64,000 bases of DNA from positions 1 to 64,000 of the forward strand of contig JADCGP010000004.1 in the NCBI GenBank assembly GCA_020248915.1, given 5' to 3'. The notes beneath the pieces are model-generated. The model was not told the origin of the DNA. It was given only the letters and a program-made list of their open reading frames with translations, and searched no databases. The number at the start of each line of letters is the position of its first letter. Position 1 is the stretch's first letter. Source of the DNA: Rubrivivax sp. (GTDB lineage: Bacteria; Pseudomonadota; Gammaproteobacteria; Burkholderiales; Burkholderiaceae_C). A program made the translations under genes and the position numbers. Shown in pieces: positions 8,437 through 21,631 of the stretch.

Positions 8437-9555
8437 TCAGGGTGCGGGGGCGCCGCCCGGGATGCCCATCTCGCGCAGCGTGTCGGCCACCGCGGCCACC
8501 GCCTGCGACATCTCGTTGCGGCCGATGGCGCCGATGCAGCCGACGCGGAAAGTCTCGACCTGCGTCAGCTTGCCGGGGTAGAGGATGAACCCGCGCGCCT
8601 TGGCGCCCTCGTAGAAGCGCTTGAAGTCGTAGGCCGGGTGCGCCGGGGCGTGGAAGGTGACGATGATCGGCGCCTGCACCTGCGGGTCGAGGAAGGGGCG
8701 GAAGCCCAGCGCCTGCATGCCGGCGGCGAGCGTGCGGTAGTTGTCGGCGTAGCGCGCCAGCCGCGCCGGCTGCCCGCCCTGCTCGACGAACTGCTCGATG
8801 GCTTCGTCCAGCGCCGCCAGCACGTGCGTCGGCGGCGTGAAGCGCCACTGGCCGGTCTTGTTCATGTAGACGTTCTGTTCGTGCAGGTCCATCGCCAGGC
8901 TCTGGCTGTTGCCGGCGCAGCCCGCGACGATGGCCTCGCGCAGGAAGACGAAGCCCATGCCGGGCACGCCCTCCAGGCACTTGCCGCTGGCGGCCACCAG
9001 GGCGTCGAAGCGCACTTGGCGCGCGTCGATGGGCAGCGCGGCGAAGCTCGACATCGCGTCGACGATCAGGCCCCGGCCCTGCTCGGCGCAGACCGCCGCC
9101 ACGGCGGCCAGCGGATTCTCGACGCCGGTGCCCGTCTCGCAGTGGATCAGCACCACGTGCGTGATCGACGGGTCGGCCCGCAGCGCCGCGGCCACCGCGT
9201 CGGCGGCGACCGGCCGGTCCTCGCCGGTGGGCAGCACCGTGACGCGGCGGCCCATCATCTGCGCCAGCCTCGCCGCGCGCTTGCAGTAGGCGCCGTTGTC
9301 GGGCACCAGCACGTGGCCGTCGCGCGGGACGACGGTGGCCACCGCGGCCTCCACCGAGAAGGTGCCGCTGCCCTGCAGCGGCACCACGACATGGCTGCCG
9401 TGGCCGTGCAAGATGTCCAGCAGCCGCCGGCGCACACGGGCCGTGATGGCGATGAAGTCACCGTCCCACGACCCCCAGTCCTTCAGCATCGCCAGCTTGG
9501 TGCGCAGCGTGGTCGTCAGCGGGCCGGGGGTGAGCAGGATGCGGTCGCGGTCCAT
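8437..9555 (-). CDS. phnW: 2-aminoethylphosphonate--pyruvate transaminase
   Basis: A 372-residue class V PLP aminotransferase. It transfers the amino group of 2-aminoethylphosphonate to pyruvate, giving phosphonoacetaldehyde and L-alanine. The N-terminal LLTPGPLTT signature is characteristic of PhnW, the PLP lysine is in [11 protein letters not shown] (Lys192), and [10 protein letters not shown] near the C terminus is also typical. It follows the transporter genes by 34 bases in the leftward operon, so uptake and the first catabolic step are coupled. Its product is the substrate for PhnY in the divergent operon. Length matches the family (about 365-370). Confidence 0.95.
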   Translation of the reverse strand: MDRDRILLTPGPLTTTLRTKLAMLKDWGSWDGDFIAITARVRRRLLDILHGHGSHVVVPLQGSGTFSVEAAVATVVPRDGHVLVPDNGAYCKRAARLAQMMGRRVTVLPTGEDRPVAADAVAAALRADPSITHVVLIHCETGTGVENPLAAVAAVCAEQGRGLIVDAMSSFAALPIDARQVRFDALVAASGKCLEGVPGMGFVFLREAIVAGCAGNSQSLAMDLHEQNVYMNKTGQWRFTPPTHVLAALDEAIEQFVEQGGQPARLARYADNYRTLAAGMQALGFRPFLDPQVQAPIIVTFHAPAHPAYDFKRFYEGAKARGFILYPGKLTQVETFRVGCIGAIGRNEMSQAVAAVADTLREMGIPGGAPAP

Positions 9556-9589
9556 CGTCGTCTTCTCCTTGGTCTCGATCAGGGCGCGG

Positions 9590-11293
9590 TCACGCCTTCC
9601 AGGCCTGCGTGCGCCGCTCGATCAGCCGCGCCAGCAGCCAGAACACGAAGGTGGCCAGGCTGCTGGCGGCCACGATCATCACGGCGCAGGCGGCGGCGGC
9701 ACCGATCTCGCCAGCCTCGTCGAGGTTCAGGATCGCGATCGAGGCCACCTTGGTCTGCGGCGAGTACAGGAACACCACAGCCGAGATCGTCGTCATCGCG
9801 TTGACGAAGAAGTAGCGCGCGATGTCCAGCAGCGCGGGCAGGCAGATCGGCAGCGTCACCCGCCGCAGCGTCGTCCACCATGGCACCTTCAGCGAGGCCG
9901 ACACGGCCTCGAACTCGGCATCCAGCGCCTTCAGCGCCGTCACCGCCGTCAGGTGGCCGGTGGTGTAGAAGTGGACGATGGTGCAAAGCGTCAGCAGTGC
10001 CATCGTGTGGTACAGGCCGTGCAGCGGGTTGGCCGGCGCGTTGAAGAAGAAGATGTAGCCCAGCCCCAGCACCAGGCCGGGCACGGCCATCGGCAGCATC
10101 GCCAGCAGCCGCACCACGCCGCGCAGCCGGCCCAAGGCCGGCGTCTTCTCCGTCAGGTAGGCACCGGCGAAGACCAGTGCCGTGCCGGCGACGGCGGTGC
10201 CTGCGGCCATCCGCAGGCTGTTGACGAAGCCCTCGCCGACCTCGGCATCGACGAGCCCGAGCTCGTAGTGGCGCAGGCTGAACGACAGGTCGTAGGGCCA
10301 GAACTTCGCGAACGACGCGAACACCGCCATGCCGAGGATGGCCAGCATCAGCAGCGCGACCAGCACGCAGTAGGCGAGCATCAGGCCGTCGAACACGGGG
10401 GCGCGCCGCGGCCGGTACGGCACCGCGCGGGCGCTGAGCATGGCCGTCTGTCTGCGTTGCACGAGGTGGTCGACGGCGAAGGTCAGCACCGCGGGCGCCA
10501 GCAGCAGCAGAGCGACCACGGCGCCGCGCTGGAAGTCCTGCTGCCCGATGACGAGCTTGAAGACGTCGGTGGCCAGCACGTTGAAGTTGCCGCCGATCAC
10601 CTTGGGGATGCCGAAGTCGGTGATGACGAGCGTGAAGACGACGAGGCTGGCGCTGATCAGGCCGTACTTCGCGCCCGGCAGCGTGATCGTCAAGAACTTG
10701 CGCGGCGCAGTGGTGCCCATCGCGTCGGCCGCCTCGTACAGGCGCGCGTCGGAGGCGGCCAGCGCCGTGACCAGGATCATCAGCGCGTGCGGGAACACGG
10801 CGAAGATCTGCGCCAGCACGATGCCCGGCGCGCCGTAGATCTGCTCGATGCCGAAAGCCGCGAGCAGGCCCTTGGCCACGCCCTGGTTGCCGAACCAGTA
10901 GATCAGCGAGATGGCCGCCAGCAGCGTAGGCGCCAGCAGCGGCACCAGCGTGATGCCGCGCAGCAGCGCCTTGCCGGGCATGCGGCTGCGGGTGAGCGCA
11001 TAGGCGAAGACGAAGGCCGTCGGCACCGCCACCGCCGTGACCACCACCGAGACCCACAGGCTGTTCCACAGCGACTGCAGCAGCGCCGGGCTGTGCGCGT
11101 AGGCCACGAAGTTGGCCAGGCCGGCGAAGCGGCCCTGCGCGTCCTCGAGCGACTGCACCAGCAGCGCCAGCAGCGGCAGCGCCAGGAAGGCCAGCAGCCC
11201 CAGCGCCACCAGCAGCAGCGCGCCGCTGGCGACGTGGTCGGCCGCGGTGCCGCGCAGGCGCGCCGGCCCCGGCGCCATGGCCGCGACACTCAT
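9590..11293 (-). CDS. phnU: Aminoethylphosphonate ABC transporter, fused double permease
   Basis: A 567-residue inner-membrane protein holding two binding-protein-dependent permease halves in one chain, each with about six membrane segments. The cytoplasmic coupling (EAA-type) loops are [14 protein letters not shown] near residue 190 and [14 protein letters not shown] near residue 480. This fused form is the usual permease of the Burkholderia-type 2-aminoethylphosphonate importer, so one polypeptide replaces a PhnU/PhnV pair. Its ATG overlaps the ATPase stop by four bases. The name phnU is used by analogy with that family; phnV would also be used by some annotators. Confidence 0.88.
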   Translation of the reverse strand: MSVAAMAPGPARLRGTAADHVASGALLLVALGLLAFLALPLLALLVQSLEDAQGRFAGLANFVAYAHSPALLQSLWNSLWVSVVVTAVAVPTAFVFAYALTRSRMPGKALLRGITLVPLLAPTLLAAISLIYWFGNQGVAKGLLAAFGIEQIYGAPGIVLAQIFAVFPHALMILVTALAASDARLYEAADAMGTTAPRKFLTITLPGAKYGLISASLVVFTLVITDFGIPKVIGGNFNVLATDVFKLVIGQQDFQRGAVVALLLLAPAVLTFAVDHLVQRRQTAMLSARAVPYRPRRAPVFDGLMLAYCVLVALLMLAILGMAVFASFAKFWPYDLSFSLRHYELGLVDAEVGEGFVNSLRMAAGTAVAGTALVFAGAYLTEKTPALGRLRGVVRLLAMLPMAVPGLVLGLGYIFFFNAPANPLHGLYHTMALLTLCTIVHFYTTGHLTAVTALKALDAEFEAVSASLKVPWWTTLRRVTLPICLPALLDIARYFFVNAMTTISAVVFLYSPQTKVASIAILNLDEAGEIGAAAACAVMIVAASSLATFVFWLLARLIERRTQAWKA

Positions 11294-12345
11294 GCGTCGA
11301 ACAGGCGCAGCCGCTCGGGCAGCAGCCGCAGCGGCAGCTGCGAGCCGACGTCGAGCGTCTGCTCGGCCAGGAAGTTGAGCGACAGGTACACGGTCAGCCG
11401 CGCCTCACCCAGCGCCGGGGCCGCGACGCGCACCAGGCAGTAGGACCCGAGGAACTCGATCTTCTCGATCGTCGCCACGAACACGTTGGACGCCCCGGCG
11501 GCAATGGGCCGCGCCAGCACGTCCTCCGGCCGCAGGTAGAGCTTCACGGCCGTGCCCGCCGGGCGCTCGTGCGCGCACTCGAACATGGCCTGGCCGATGC
11601 GCACGCCGCCGGGCTCGGCCGTGGCGGCGAGAGTGTTGACGCGGCCGACGAAGTCGGCGACGAAGGGCGTGGCCGGCTCGCGGTACACCGCCATCGGCGT
11701 GCCGACCTGGTCGATGGCGCCGTGGTTCATGACCACGATCCGGTCGGCCACCGACAGCGCCTCCTCCTGGTCGTGGGTGACCATGATCGTCGTCACGCCG
11801 AGCTTGCGCTGCAGCGCGCGGATCTCCTGCCGCAGGTGCAGGCGGACGATGGCGTCCAGCGCCGACAGCGGTTCGTCGAGCAGCAGCAGGCCCGGCGAGG
11901 TGGCGAGCGCGCGCGCCAGCGCGATGCGCTGCTGCTGGCCGCCGGACAGCTGCGCCGGGTACTTGCCCTCGCTGCCCGGCAGGCCGACGAGCCGCAGCAG
12001 CTCCTCCACCCGCGCCCGGGCCTGGACCCGGGGCACCTTCCGGTTGACCAGCCCGTAGGCCACGTTGTCGGCCACCGTCAGGTTGGGGAACAGGGCGTAG
12101 GACTGGAACACGATGCCGTAGTCGCGCTCCGAAGGGGGCAGGCGCGAGATGTCGCGCCCGCCCTGCTCGATGCGGCCGGCGGTCTGCACCTCGAGCCCGG
12201 CGACGATGCGCAGCAGCGTCGTCTTGCCGCAGCCCGAGGGCCCGAGGAAGCAGACGAACTCGCCCTGCTCGATCTGCAGGTCGATGCCGTGCAGGGCGGT
12301 GAAGGCGCCGAACTCCTTGCGGATGCCCTCGAGCTTCAGGAACAC
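11290..12345 (-). CDS. phnT: Aminoethylphosphonate ABC transporter, ATP-binding subunit
   Basis: A 351-residue ABC ATPase of the spermidine/iron/phosphonate (CUT1-like) type. Walker A is GPSGCGKTT, the signature is LSGGQQQR, Walker B is LLLLDEPLSALD, and the switch His is in VTHDQEEA. A C-terminal TOBE-like regulatory domain (about residues 250-350) follows. It powers PhnS/permease-mediated uptake. Start: the GTG at 12345 lies 23 bases after the phnS stop and begins right before the conserved first strand; an upstream ATG at 12411 would overlap phnS by 43 bases and add an Arg-rich tail, so GTG is preferred, though no strong ribosome site marks it. Confidence 0.88.
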   Translation of the reverse strand: MFLKLEGIRKEFGAFTALHGIDLQIEQGEFVCFLGPSGCGKTTLLRIVAGLEVQTAGRIEQGGRDISRLPPSERDYGIVFQSYALFPNLTVADNVAYGLVNRKVPRVQARARVEELLRLVGLPGSEGKYPAQLSGGQQQRIALARALATSPGLLLLDEPLSALDAIVRLHLRQEIRALQRKLGVTTIMVTHDQEEALSVADRIVVMNHGAIDQVGTPMAVYREPATPFVADFVGRVNTLAATAEPGGVRIGQAMFECAHERPAGTAVKLYLRPEDVLARPIAAGASNVFVATIEKIEFLGSYCLVRVAAPALGEARLTVYLSLNFLAEQTLDVGSQLPLRLLPERLRLFDA

Positions 12346-12368
12346 CGGCACGGCACGGCGCCTGCGAC

Positions 12369-13406
12369 TCAGCGCCGCGGCTCGGACTTCGCGCTGTAGC
12401 GCTTGTTCCACTCGGCCAGGATGCGCTCGCGGTTGTCGGCCGCGGCGTAGAAGTCCATCTTGACCAGGCGGCTCTCGTAGTCCTTCGGGATGTTGGGCAG
12501 CGGCGGCGCGACCCCCGGCTGCGCGGTGATGGCGAAGTTCTTGCCGTACAGGACCATCGCGTCCTTGCTGCTGGCCCAGTCGGCCAGCTTCCTGGCTGCG
12601 TCCAGGTTCTTCGTGCCCTTGTGGATCGCGAAGGCCTCGAGGTCCCAGCCCAGCCCCTCCTTCGGGAACACCAGGTCGATCGGGGCGCCGCGCGCCTTGT
12701 TGGCGTTGGCCCGGTACTCGAAGCTCATGCCGATGACGAACTCGCCGGACCCGGCCATGTTGCAGGGGCGCGACCCGGAGTGCGTGTACTGGGCGATGTT
12801 CTCGTGCAGCGCGTCCATGTACTTCCAGCCGCCGCCCTTGCCGCCGTCGTCGCCGAACATCTGCAGCCAGGCCAGCACCTTGAAGAAGCCGGTGCCCGAC
12901 GAGGCCGGGTTGGGCATGACGATCTGGCCCTTGTAGACGGGCTTGGTCAGGTCACGCCAGCTCTCGGGCTTGGGGATGCCGCGCTTGGCCGCCTCCACGG
13001 TGTTGAAGCACAGCGTCGTGCCCCACACGTCCATCCCCCACCACGCCGGCGGGTTCTTGCGGTCGCGGTACTGGCTCATGATCGCGTCCAGGTTCAGCGG
13101 CGCGTAGGGCTGCAGCATCCCCTGGCGGTCGAACAGGGCCATCGACGTGGCGGCCACGCCCATGATGGCGTCGGCCTGCGGGTTGCCCTTCTCGGCCAGC
13201 AGCTTGGCGGTGATGACGCCGGTGGAGTCGCGCACCCACTTGATCTCGATGTTGGGCTGCACCTTGTTGAAGGCCTCCTGGTAGGCCTTCAGCTGGTCGG
13301 TCTCGAGTGCGGTGTAGACGGTCAGCGTCGTCTTCTGGGCCATCGCGCCGCTGGCGGCAAGGCCGAGCGTCACGCCGGCAATGAGGGTACGAAGGATCGG
13401 GCGCAT
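12369..13406 (-). CDS. phnS: Periplasmic 2-aminoethylphosphonate-binding protein
   Basis: A 345-residue extracellular solute-binding protein with a Sec signal peptide (residues 1-23, ending GAMAQ). The mature start TLTVYTALETDQLKAY is the usual opening of the iron/aminoethylphosphonate-type binding proteins (SBP families 1/6/13). Other segments (MPNPASSGTGF, GMSFEYRANANKA) line the ligand cleft in that family. It is the first gene of the leftward operon, beginning about 135 bases from the inverted repeat shared with phnR. Ligand specificity is inferred from the adjoining PhnT, fused permease and PhnW. Confidence 0.9.
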   Translation of the reverse strand: MRPILRTLIAGVTLGLAASGAMAQKTTLTVYTALETDQLKAYQEAFNKVQPNIEIKWVRDSTGVITAKLLAEKGNPQADAIMGVAATSMALFDRQGMLQPYAPLNLDAIMSQYRDRKNPPAWWGMDVWGTTLCFNTVEAAKRGIPKPESWRDLTKPVYKGQIVMPNPASSGTGFFKVLAWLQMFGDDGGKGGGWKYMDALHENIAQYTHSGSRPCNMAGSGEFVIGMSFEYRANANKARGAPIDLVFPKEGLGWDLEAFAIHKGTKNLDAARKLADWASSKDAMVLYGKNFAITAQPGVAPPLPNIPKDYESRLVKMDFYAAADNRERILAEWNKRYSAKSEPRR

Positions 13407-13488
13407 CTGGGCTCCTCGGTGCGTGGGGGAACGGGGAAGGTTCGAAGGAACACGAGACGATGCCGACCAGCCTGTGACGACGTGATGA

Positions 13489-16992
<3,504 letters not shown>

Positions 16993-17002
<10 letters not shown>

Positions 17003-17541
17003 CGCTGCAGGACATCGAGGCGCTGTTCCTGCGCCGCGGCCACGAGATGTACAGCGGCGAACCCGTGACCCAGCTCGAGCATGCGCTGCAGAGCGCCGCG
17101 CTCGCCGAGGCCGAGGGCGCCGACGACGCGCTCGTCACCGCCGCGCTGCTGCACGACCTCGGCCACCTGCTGCACGACCTGGGCGAGACGCCCACGCTGC
17201 GCGGCATCGACGACCTGCACCAGTACGCCGCCCTGCCCTTCCTGCGCGGGCTGTTCCCCGACGCGGTGCTCGACAGCATCGGCCTGCACGTGGACGCCAA
17301 GCGCTGGCTCTGCGCCACGCGGCCGGGCTACTTCGAGGCGCTGTCGCCCGACTCGCAGCGCAGCCTGGCGCTGCAGGGCGGCGTCTTCGACGCGGCGCAG
17401 GCCGCGGCCTTCATCGGCCGGGACGGCGCCGAGGCCGCGGTGCGACTGCGGCTGTGGGACGACCACGCCAAGACCGCAGGCGCGCCGACGCCGGGGCTGG
17501 CGCACTTCCTCGGGCGCGCGCGGCGCATCGCCCTGGCATGA
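16993..17541 (+). CDS. HD-domain protein, PhnZ-like diiron oxygenase
   Basis: A 182-residue HD-superfamily protein. The metal-ligand pattern is His30 (QLEHALQ), the HD pair in ALLHDLGH, and a later Asp in LWDDHAK. Tyr20 and Glu23 in [12 protein letters not shown] correspond to the Tyr-x-x-Glu pair that PhnZ uses for substrate recognition. PhnZ uses O2 and a mixed-valence diiron centre to cleave (R)-2-amino-1-hydroxyethylphosphonate into glycine and phosphate. Short HD proteins of this kind are known to accompany phnWAY operons. The usual partner dioxygenase PhnY* is not in the window, so either the hydroxylated substrate is imported or the enzyme has another substrate. Overlaps both neighbours. 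Confidence 0.82.
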
Positions 17542-19946
17542 GCCTGCCGGCCCAGGCGCGGGTGGTGATCGTCGGCGGCGGCATCGCCGGCTGCTCGACC
17601 GCCTACCACCTGGCACGGCTCGGCGTCACCGACGTGCTGCTGCTCGAGCAGGGCCGCCTGACCAACGGCACCACTTGGCACGCGGCGGGCCTCGTGGGCC
17701 AGATGCGGCCGAACCGCAACATGACGCGCATGAGCCTGTACGGCATCGAGCTGTACGGCGCCCTCGAGGCCGAGACCGGCCTGGCCACCGGCTGGAAGCA
17801 GTGCGGCAGCCTGAACGTCGCGCGCACGCCCGAGCGCATGCAGGTGCTTCACAAGCAGGCGGCGCTGGCGCGCAGCTGCGGCATCGAGGTGCACGTCGTG
17901 TCGCCGCAGGAGGCCGGCGCGCTCTACCCGGTGATGCGCACCGACGACCTGCAGGGCGCGATCTGGATTCCCGGCGACGGCAAGGCCAACCCGGCCGACC
18001 TGTGCATGAGCCTGGCGAAGGGCGCGCGCAACCGCGGCGTGCGGATCGCCGAGGGCGTCGAGGTGACCGGCGTGATCCAAGAGGGCGGCCGCGTCGCCGG
18101 CGTGCGGACGGCCTCGGGCGACGTGCGCTGCGAGACGCTGGTCAACTGCGCCGGCATGTGGGCGCGGCAGTTCGGGCGGCTGGCGGGCGTGAACGTGCCG
18201 CTGTACCCCGCCGAGCACTTCTACATCGTCACGGAGCGCATCGAGGGCGTGCACCCGATGCTGCCGGTGATGCGCGACCCCGACGGCTTCATCTACTACA
18301 AGGAGGAGGTCGGCGGGCTGCTGATGGGTGGCTTCGAGCCGGTGGCCAAGCCCTGGCGCGTCGAGCCGATCCCGGCGAGCTTCCAGTTCCAGCTGCTCGG
18401 CGAGGACTGGGACCAGTTCGAAGTGCTGATGAACAACGCGATCCACCGCACGCCCTGCCTGCAGACGGCGCCGGTGAAGATGCTGCTCAACGGACCCGAG
18501 AGCTTCACGCCCGACGGCAACTTCATCCTCGGCGAGGCCCCCGAGCTGCGCGGCTACTTCGTCTGCGCCGGCTTCAACTCCGCCGGCATCGCCAACTCGG
18601 GGGGCGCCGGTCGGCTGACGGCGGAGTGGATCGTCGGCGGCGACGCACCGCTCGACCTGTGGGACGTCGACATCCGCCGCTTCGCGCCCGTGTCGGGCAA
18701 CCGCAGGGCACTGGCCGAGCGCACCGCCGAGACGCTGGGCCTGCACTACGCGATGCGCTGGCCGCGGCAGGAACTGCAGAGTGCGCGGCCGCTGCGCACC
18801 TCGCCGCTGTACGACCTGCTGGCGGCCCGGGGCGCCGAGTTCGGCAGCAAGAACGGCTGGGAGCGGGCGAACTACTTCCGGCCGGCCGGCACGCCGGCAC
18901 CGGCCCATGGCCTGGGCCGCCCCGGCTGGCTCCCCTGGGTGCAGGCCGAGATGCGGGCCACGCGCGAGGCCGTGGCCCTGTACGACCAGAGCTCCTTCGG
19001 CAAGCTGCAGCTGCAGGGCCCCGACGCGCTGGCGCTGCTGCAGCGGCTGTGCGCGGCCGATGTCGACGTGGCCGAAGGGCGCATGGTCTACACGCCGATG
19101 CTGAACTCGCGCGGCGGCTTCGAGAGCGACGTGACGGTGATGCGCCTGGCACCCGATCGCTTCCTGGTCGTCACCGGCTCGGCGCAGCCGGCGCGCGACG
19201 CCTCCTGGATCCGGCACCACGTCGCGCCCGGCGAGTTCGTCGTGCTCGACGACGTCTCCAACGCCTGGTGCGTGCTGTCGCTGATGGGCCCGAACGCGCT
19301 GGCGCTGATGCGCCGCGTCAGCCCCGACGACCTGTCGCCGCAGGCGCTGAAGTTCGCGCACACGGCCGAGATCGACCTCGGGCTGGCGCGCGTGCGCGCG
19401 GCGCGCATGAGCTACGTCGGCGGGCCCGGCCACGAGCTCTACGTGCCGGTGGAGATGGCACGCCACGTCTACCTCGCGCTGCACGAGGCGGGGGCCGACC
19501 TCGGCCTGGTCGACGCCGGCTACTACGCGATCGACGCGCTGCGCATCGAGGCCGGGCGCCGCGCCTGGGGCGCCGAACTGGGCCCCGACGAGACGCCTGC
19601 GATGGCCGGGCTGCTGAATGCGGTGCGGCTCGACAAGCCGACGCCCTTCGTCGGCCGCGACGCGCTGCTGCGGGCACGGGCCGAGCCGCTGTCGAAGAAG
19701 CTGCTGGCGATCGTGCTCGACGGCGCCGACGACTGGGTGTGGGGCGGCGAGACGCTGTGGATCGACGGCGAGCCGGTCGGCGAACTGAGCTCCGCCGGAT
19801 GGGGCCACGCCAGCGGACGCTGCGTGGGCCTGGCCTACGCGCGCGGCCCGGCGGCGCGGCGCCAGCACGCGGGCACGCCTGTCGAACTCGAACTGTGGGG
19901 GCGCAAGGTGCCGGCCACGGCGTGGGACCGCTGGACGCCGCGCTGA
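17538..19946 (+). CDS. FAD-dependent oxidoreductase/GcvT-domain fusion (dimethylglycine/sarcosine dehydrogenase-like)
   Basis: An 802-residue protein. Residues 8-370 are a DAO-type FAD domain with the Rossmann motif GGGIAG at 13-18 and [10 protein letters not shown], where His48 matches the His that carries covalent FAD in dimethylglycine and sarcosine dehydrogenases. Residues about 370-425 are an FAO_M linker; about 430-795 are GCV_T and GCV_T_C folate-binding domains ([28 protein letters not shown]). Such enzymes oxidise an N-methyl group and pass the one-carbon unit to tetrahydrofolate. The ATG overlaps the HD gene stop, placing it firmly in the phnR-A-Y operon. An N-methylated aminophosphonate is a reasonable substrate, but dimethylglycine or sarcosine remains possible. 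Confidence 0.87.
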   Translation: MSLPAQARVVIVGGGIAGCSTAYHLARLGVTDVLLLEQGRLTNGTTWHAAGLVGQMRPNRNMTRMSLYGIELYGALEAETGLATGWKQCGSLNVARTPERMQVLHKQAALARSCGIEVHVVSPQEAGALYPVMRTDDLQGAIWIPGDGKANPADLCMSLAKGARNRGVRIAEGVEVTGVIQEGGRVAGVRTASGDVRCETLVNCAGMWARQFGRLAGVNVPLYPAEHFYIVTERIEGVHPMLPVMRDPDGFIYYKEEVGGLLMGGFEPVAKPWRVEPIPASFQFQLLGEDWDQFEVLMNNAIHRTPCLQTAPVKMLLNGPESFTPDGNFILGEAPELRGYFVCAGFNSAGIANSGGAGRLTAEWIVGGDAPLDLWDVDIRRFAPVSGNRRALAERTAETLGLHYAMRWPRQELQSARPLRTSPLYDLLAARGAEFGSKNGWERANYFRPAGTPAPAHGLGRPGWLPWVQAEMRATREAVALYDQSSFGKLQLQGPDALALLQRLCAADVDVAEGRMVYTPMLNSRGGFESDVTVMRLAPDRFLVVTGSAQPARDASWIRHHVAPGEFVVLDDVSNAWCVLSLMGPNALALMRRVSPDDLSPQALKFAHTAEIDLGLARVRAARMSYVGGPGHELYVPVEMARHVYLALHEAGADLGLVDAGYYAIDALRIEAGRRAWGAELGPDETPAMAGLLNAVRLDKPTPFVGRDALLRARAEPLSKKLLAIVLDGADDWVWGGETLWIDGEPVGELSSAGWGHASGRCVGLAYARGPAARRQHAGTPVELELWGRKVPATAWDRWTPR

Positions 19947-20015
19947 GCGGCGTGCGTCCGCGCCCCGCTGCCCCGCTGCCCATTGCCGCCCCCCGACGCG
20001 ACGCCCGGCAGGCGG

Positions 20016-20915
20016 CTATGCGGCCGCGTAGTCCACCGGGTCGGCGTGGCGCGGGTCGTCGTGCAGCGCCCAGTAGGCCGCCTGCAGCCGCTCGCTGACG
20101 GGGCCGAACGAGCCGCGGGCGCGGCCGCCCAAGGGCACGCCGTCGATGCTGGCGATCGGGATCACGCCGCCGGCCGTGCTGCTGAGGAAGACCTCGTCGG
20201 CACGGCGAAGCTCCTCCAGCGGCAGCCGGCGCACCTGCACGTCCAGCCCTGCGGCGTGCGCCAGCTCGATCACGGTGCGCCGCGACACCCCTTCCAGCAC
20301 GCCCGACTCCGGCGTCGCCACCGTGCCGCCGGTCACCGCGAAGACGTTGAAGCCCGGCCCCTCGGTGACCGCGCCCTGGCCGTCGGTTAGCAGCACCGTG
20401 TCGCCGCCGCGGTCGTAGGCCTCGAACAGGCCCGTCACGAAATCGAGCCAGTGGTAGTTCTTGACGCGCGGGTCGACGCTGGCGGTGGGTATGCGCTGCG
20501 GCGTGCCGACCACCATGTCGATGCCGCGCCGCTGCCTGGCGGGGTCGGCGATCCAGATGAACGGGATCGCGAAGGCCATGAAACGGTTGGTGCAGGTGCG
20601 CAGGTCGCGCGAGCCGGGCGCGGGGTGCCCGCGCGTGCACAACAGCTCGACGTAGGCCTCGCGCAGGCCCGATCGGCGCACGCACTCGTGCATCACGGAC
20701 CTCATCCGCGCGCGGTCCACGCCGGGGTCGAGCCGCAGCGCGCGGCAGCTGGCCTCGAAGCGGTCGAGGTGGTCGTCGAGGCGGAAGAAGCGCCCGTGCC
20801 AGACGTGCGCGACGTCATAGGTCGCGTCCGAGCGCAGGAAGCCCCAGTCGAAGATCGAGATCCTGGCGTCCTCGGGGGCGACGAAGCGCTCGTCGATGTA
20901 GGCGCAGCCCTGCAT
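20016..20915 (-). CDS. Class IV PLP aminotransferase
   Basis: A 299-residue fold-type IV aminotransferase related to branched-chain and D-amino-acid aminotransferases. The PLP lysine is Lys152 in RVKNYHWLDF; the phosphate-binding loop is VTEGPGFNVF followed by GVLEGVSRRTV; the N-terminal IFDWGFLRSDA matches the usual active-site start. Substrate cannot be told from sequence. Start: ATG at 20915 begins just before the first conserved strand; the frame extends further to 20978 but would run into the divergent TetR gene. It converges on the phosphonate operon and is divergent from the TetR gene with only 38 bases between starts, so TetR may control both directions. Confidence 0.85.
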   Translation of the reverse strand: MQGCAYIDERFVAPEDARISIFDWGFLRSDATYDVAHVWHGRFFRLDDHLDRFEASCRALRLDPGVDRARMRSVMHECVRRSGLREAYVELLCTRGHPAPGSRDLRTCTNRFMAFAIPFIWIADPARQRRGIDMVVGTPQRIPTASVDPRVKNYHWLDFVTGLFEAYDRGGDTVLLTDGQGAVTEGPGFNVFAVTGGTVATPESGVLEGVSRRTVIELAHAAGLDVQVRRLPLEELRRADEVFLSSTAGGVIPIASIDGVPLGGRARGSFGPVSERLQAAYWALHDDPRHADPVDYAAA

Positions 20916-20953
20916 GGTCGTCTCCGGTTGCGGCGATGCCAGAATCATCGCCC

Positions 20954-21631
20954 ATGTCGCTGCCGAAGAAGAAGCCACGACGCACCGCCGAACGCATCCT
21001 GGAGGTGACGCTGGCGCTGTTCAACCGCTTCGGCGAGCCCAACGTCAGCACGACGCTGATCTCGGCCGAGCTCGACATCAGCCCGGGCAACCTGTACTAC
21101 CACTACCCGGCCAAGGACGAGCTGATCAACGCGCTGTTCGACCGCTACGAGCGTGCGCTCGGCGAGCTGCTCGGCGCGGCCGACGGCGTGGAGAACGTCG
21201 AGGACGCGTGGCTGTTCGTGCACATGCTGTTCGAGCTGGTGTGGCAATACCGATTCCTCTACCGCGACCTGAACGACCTGCTGAGCCGCAACCGCCGCCT
21301 CGAGACGCACCTGCAGTCGGTGCTCGAGCGCAAGCGCCGCGCAATGCACGCGCTGCTCGACGGGCTGTCGCGCAGCGGCGCGATGCGCATCACCGGCGCC
21401 GAGGCCGCCCCGGCGGCCACCGCGATGGTGGTCGTGCTGAGCTACTGGCTCAGCTACGAGTACGTCCGCGACCCGCGGCGCGCGCTCGAGCCCGAGGCCG
21501 CCGCCGCGGCCACCGGCCGCGGTGCGTACCACGTGCTGGCGCTTCTGCTGGCGTACCTGGACGAGGACTCGCGCGCGCACCTCGGGCGGCTGGCCGCGGC
21601 CTACCTGGAGGCGCAGGACGCCGGTGGCTGA
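20954..21631 (+). CDS. TetR-family transcriptional regulator
   Basis: A 225-residue regulator. The N terminus is Lys/Arg-rich (PKKKPRRTAERILEV), then a TetR helix-turn-helix (STTLISAELDISPGNLYYHYPAKDELINALF, residues about 30-65). The C-terminal part is a helical ligand domain with an aromatic, hydrophobic character (FVHMLFELVWQYRFLYRDL), as in the TetR_C_33-like group of proteobacteria. It overlaps the EamA transporter gene by eight bases and is divergent from the aminotransferase gene. Probably autoregulatory; the 38-base spacer contains no clear long palindrome. Confidence 0.87.
   Translation: MSLPKKKPRRTAERILEVTLALFNRFGEPNVSTTLISAELDISPGNLYYHYPAKDELINALFDRYERALGELLGAADGVENVEDAWLFVHMLFELVWQYRFLYRDLNDLLSRNRRLETHLQSVLERKRRAMHALLDGLSRSGAMRITGAEAAPAATAMVVVLSYWLSYEYVRDPRRALEPEAAAAATGRGAYHVLALLLAYLDEDSRAHLGRLAAAYLEAQDAGG

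Noticed and set aside
20916..20978. Longer start of the class IV aminotransferase at 20978
   Set aside because: The extra residues have no family similarity and the region overlaps the divergent TetR start.
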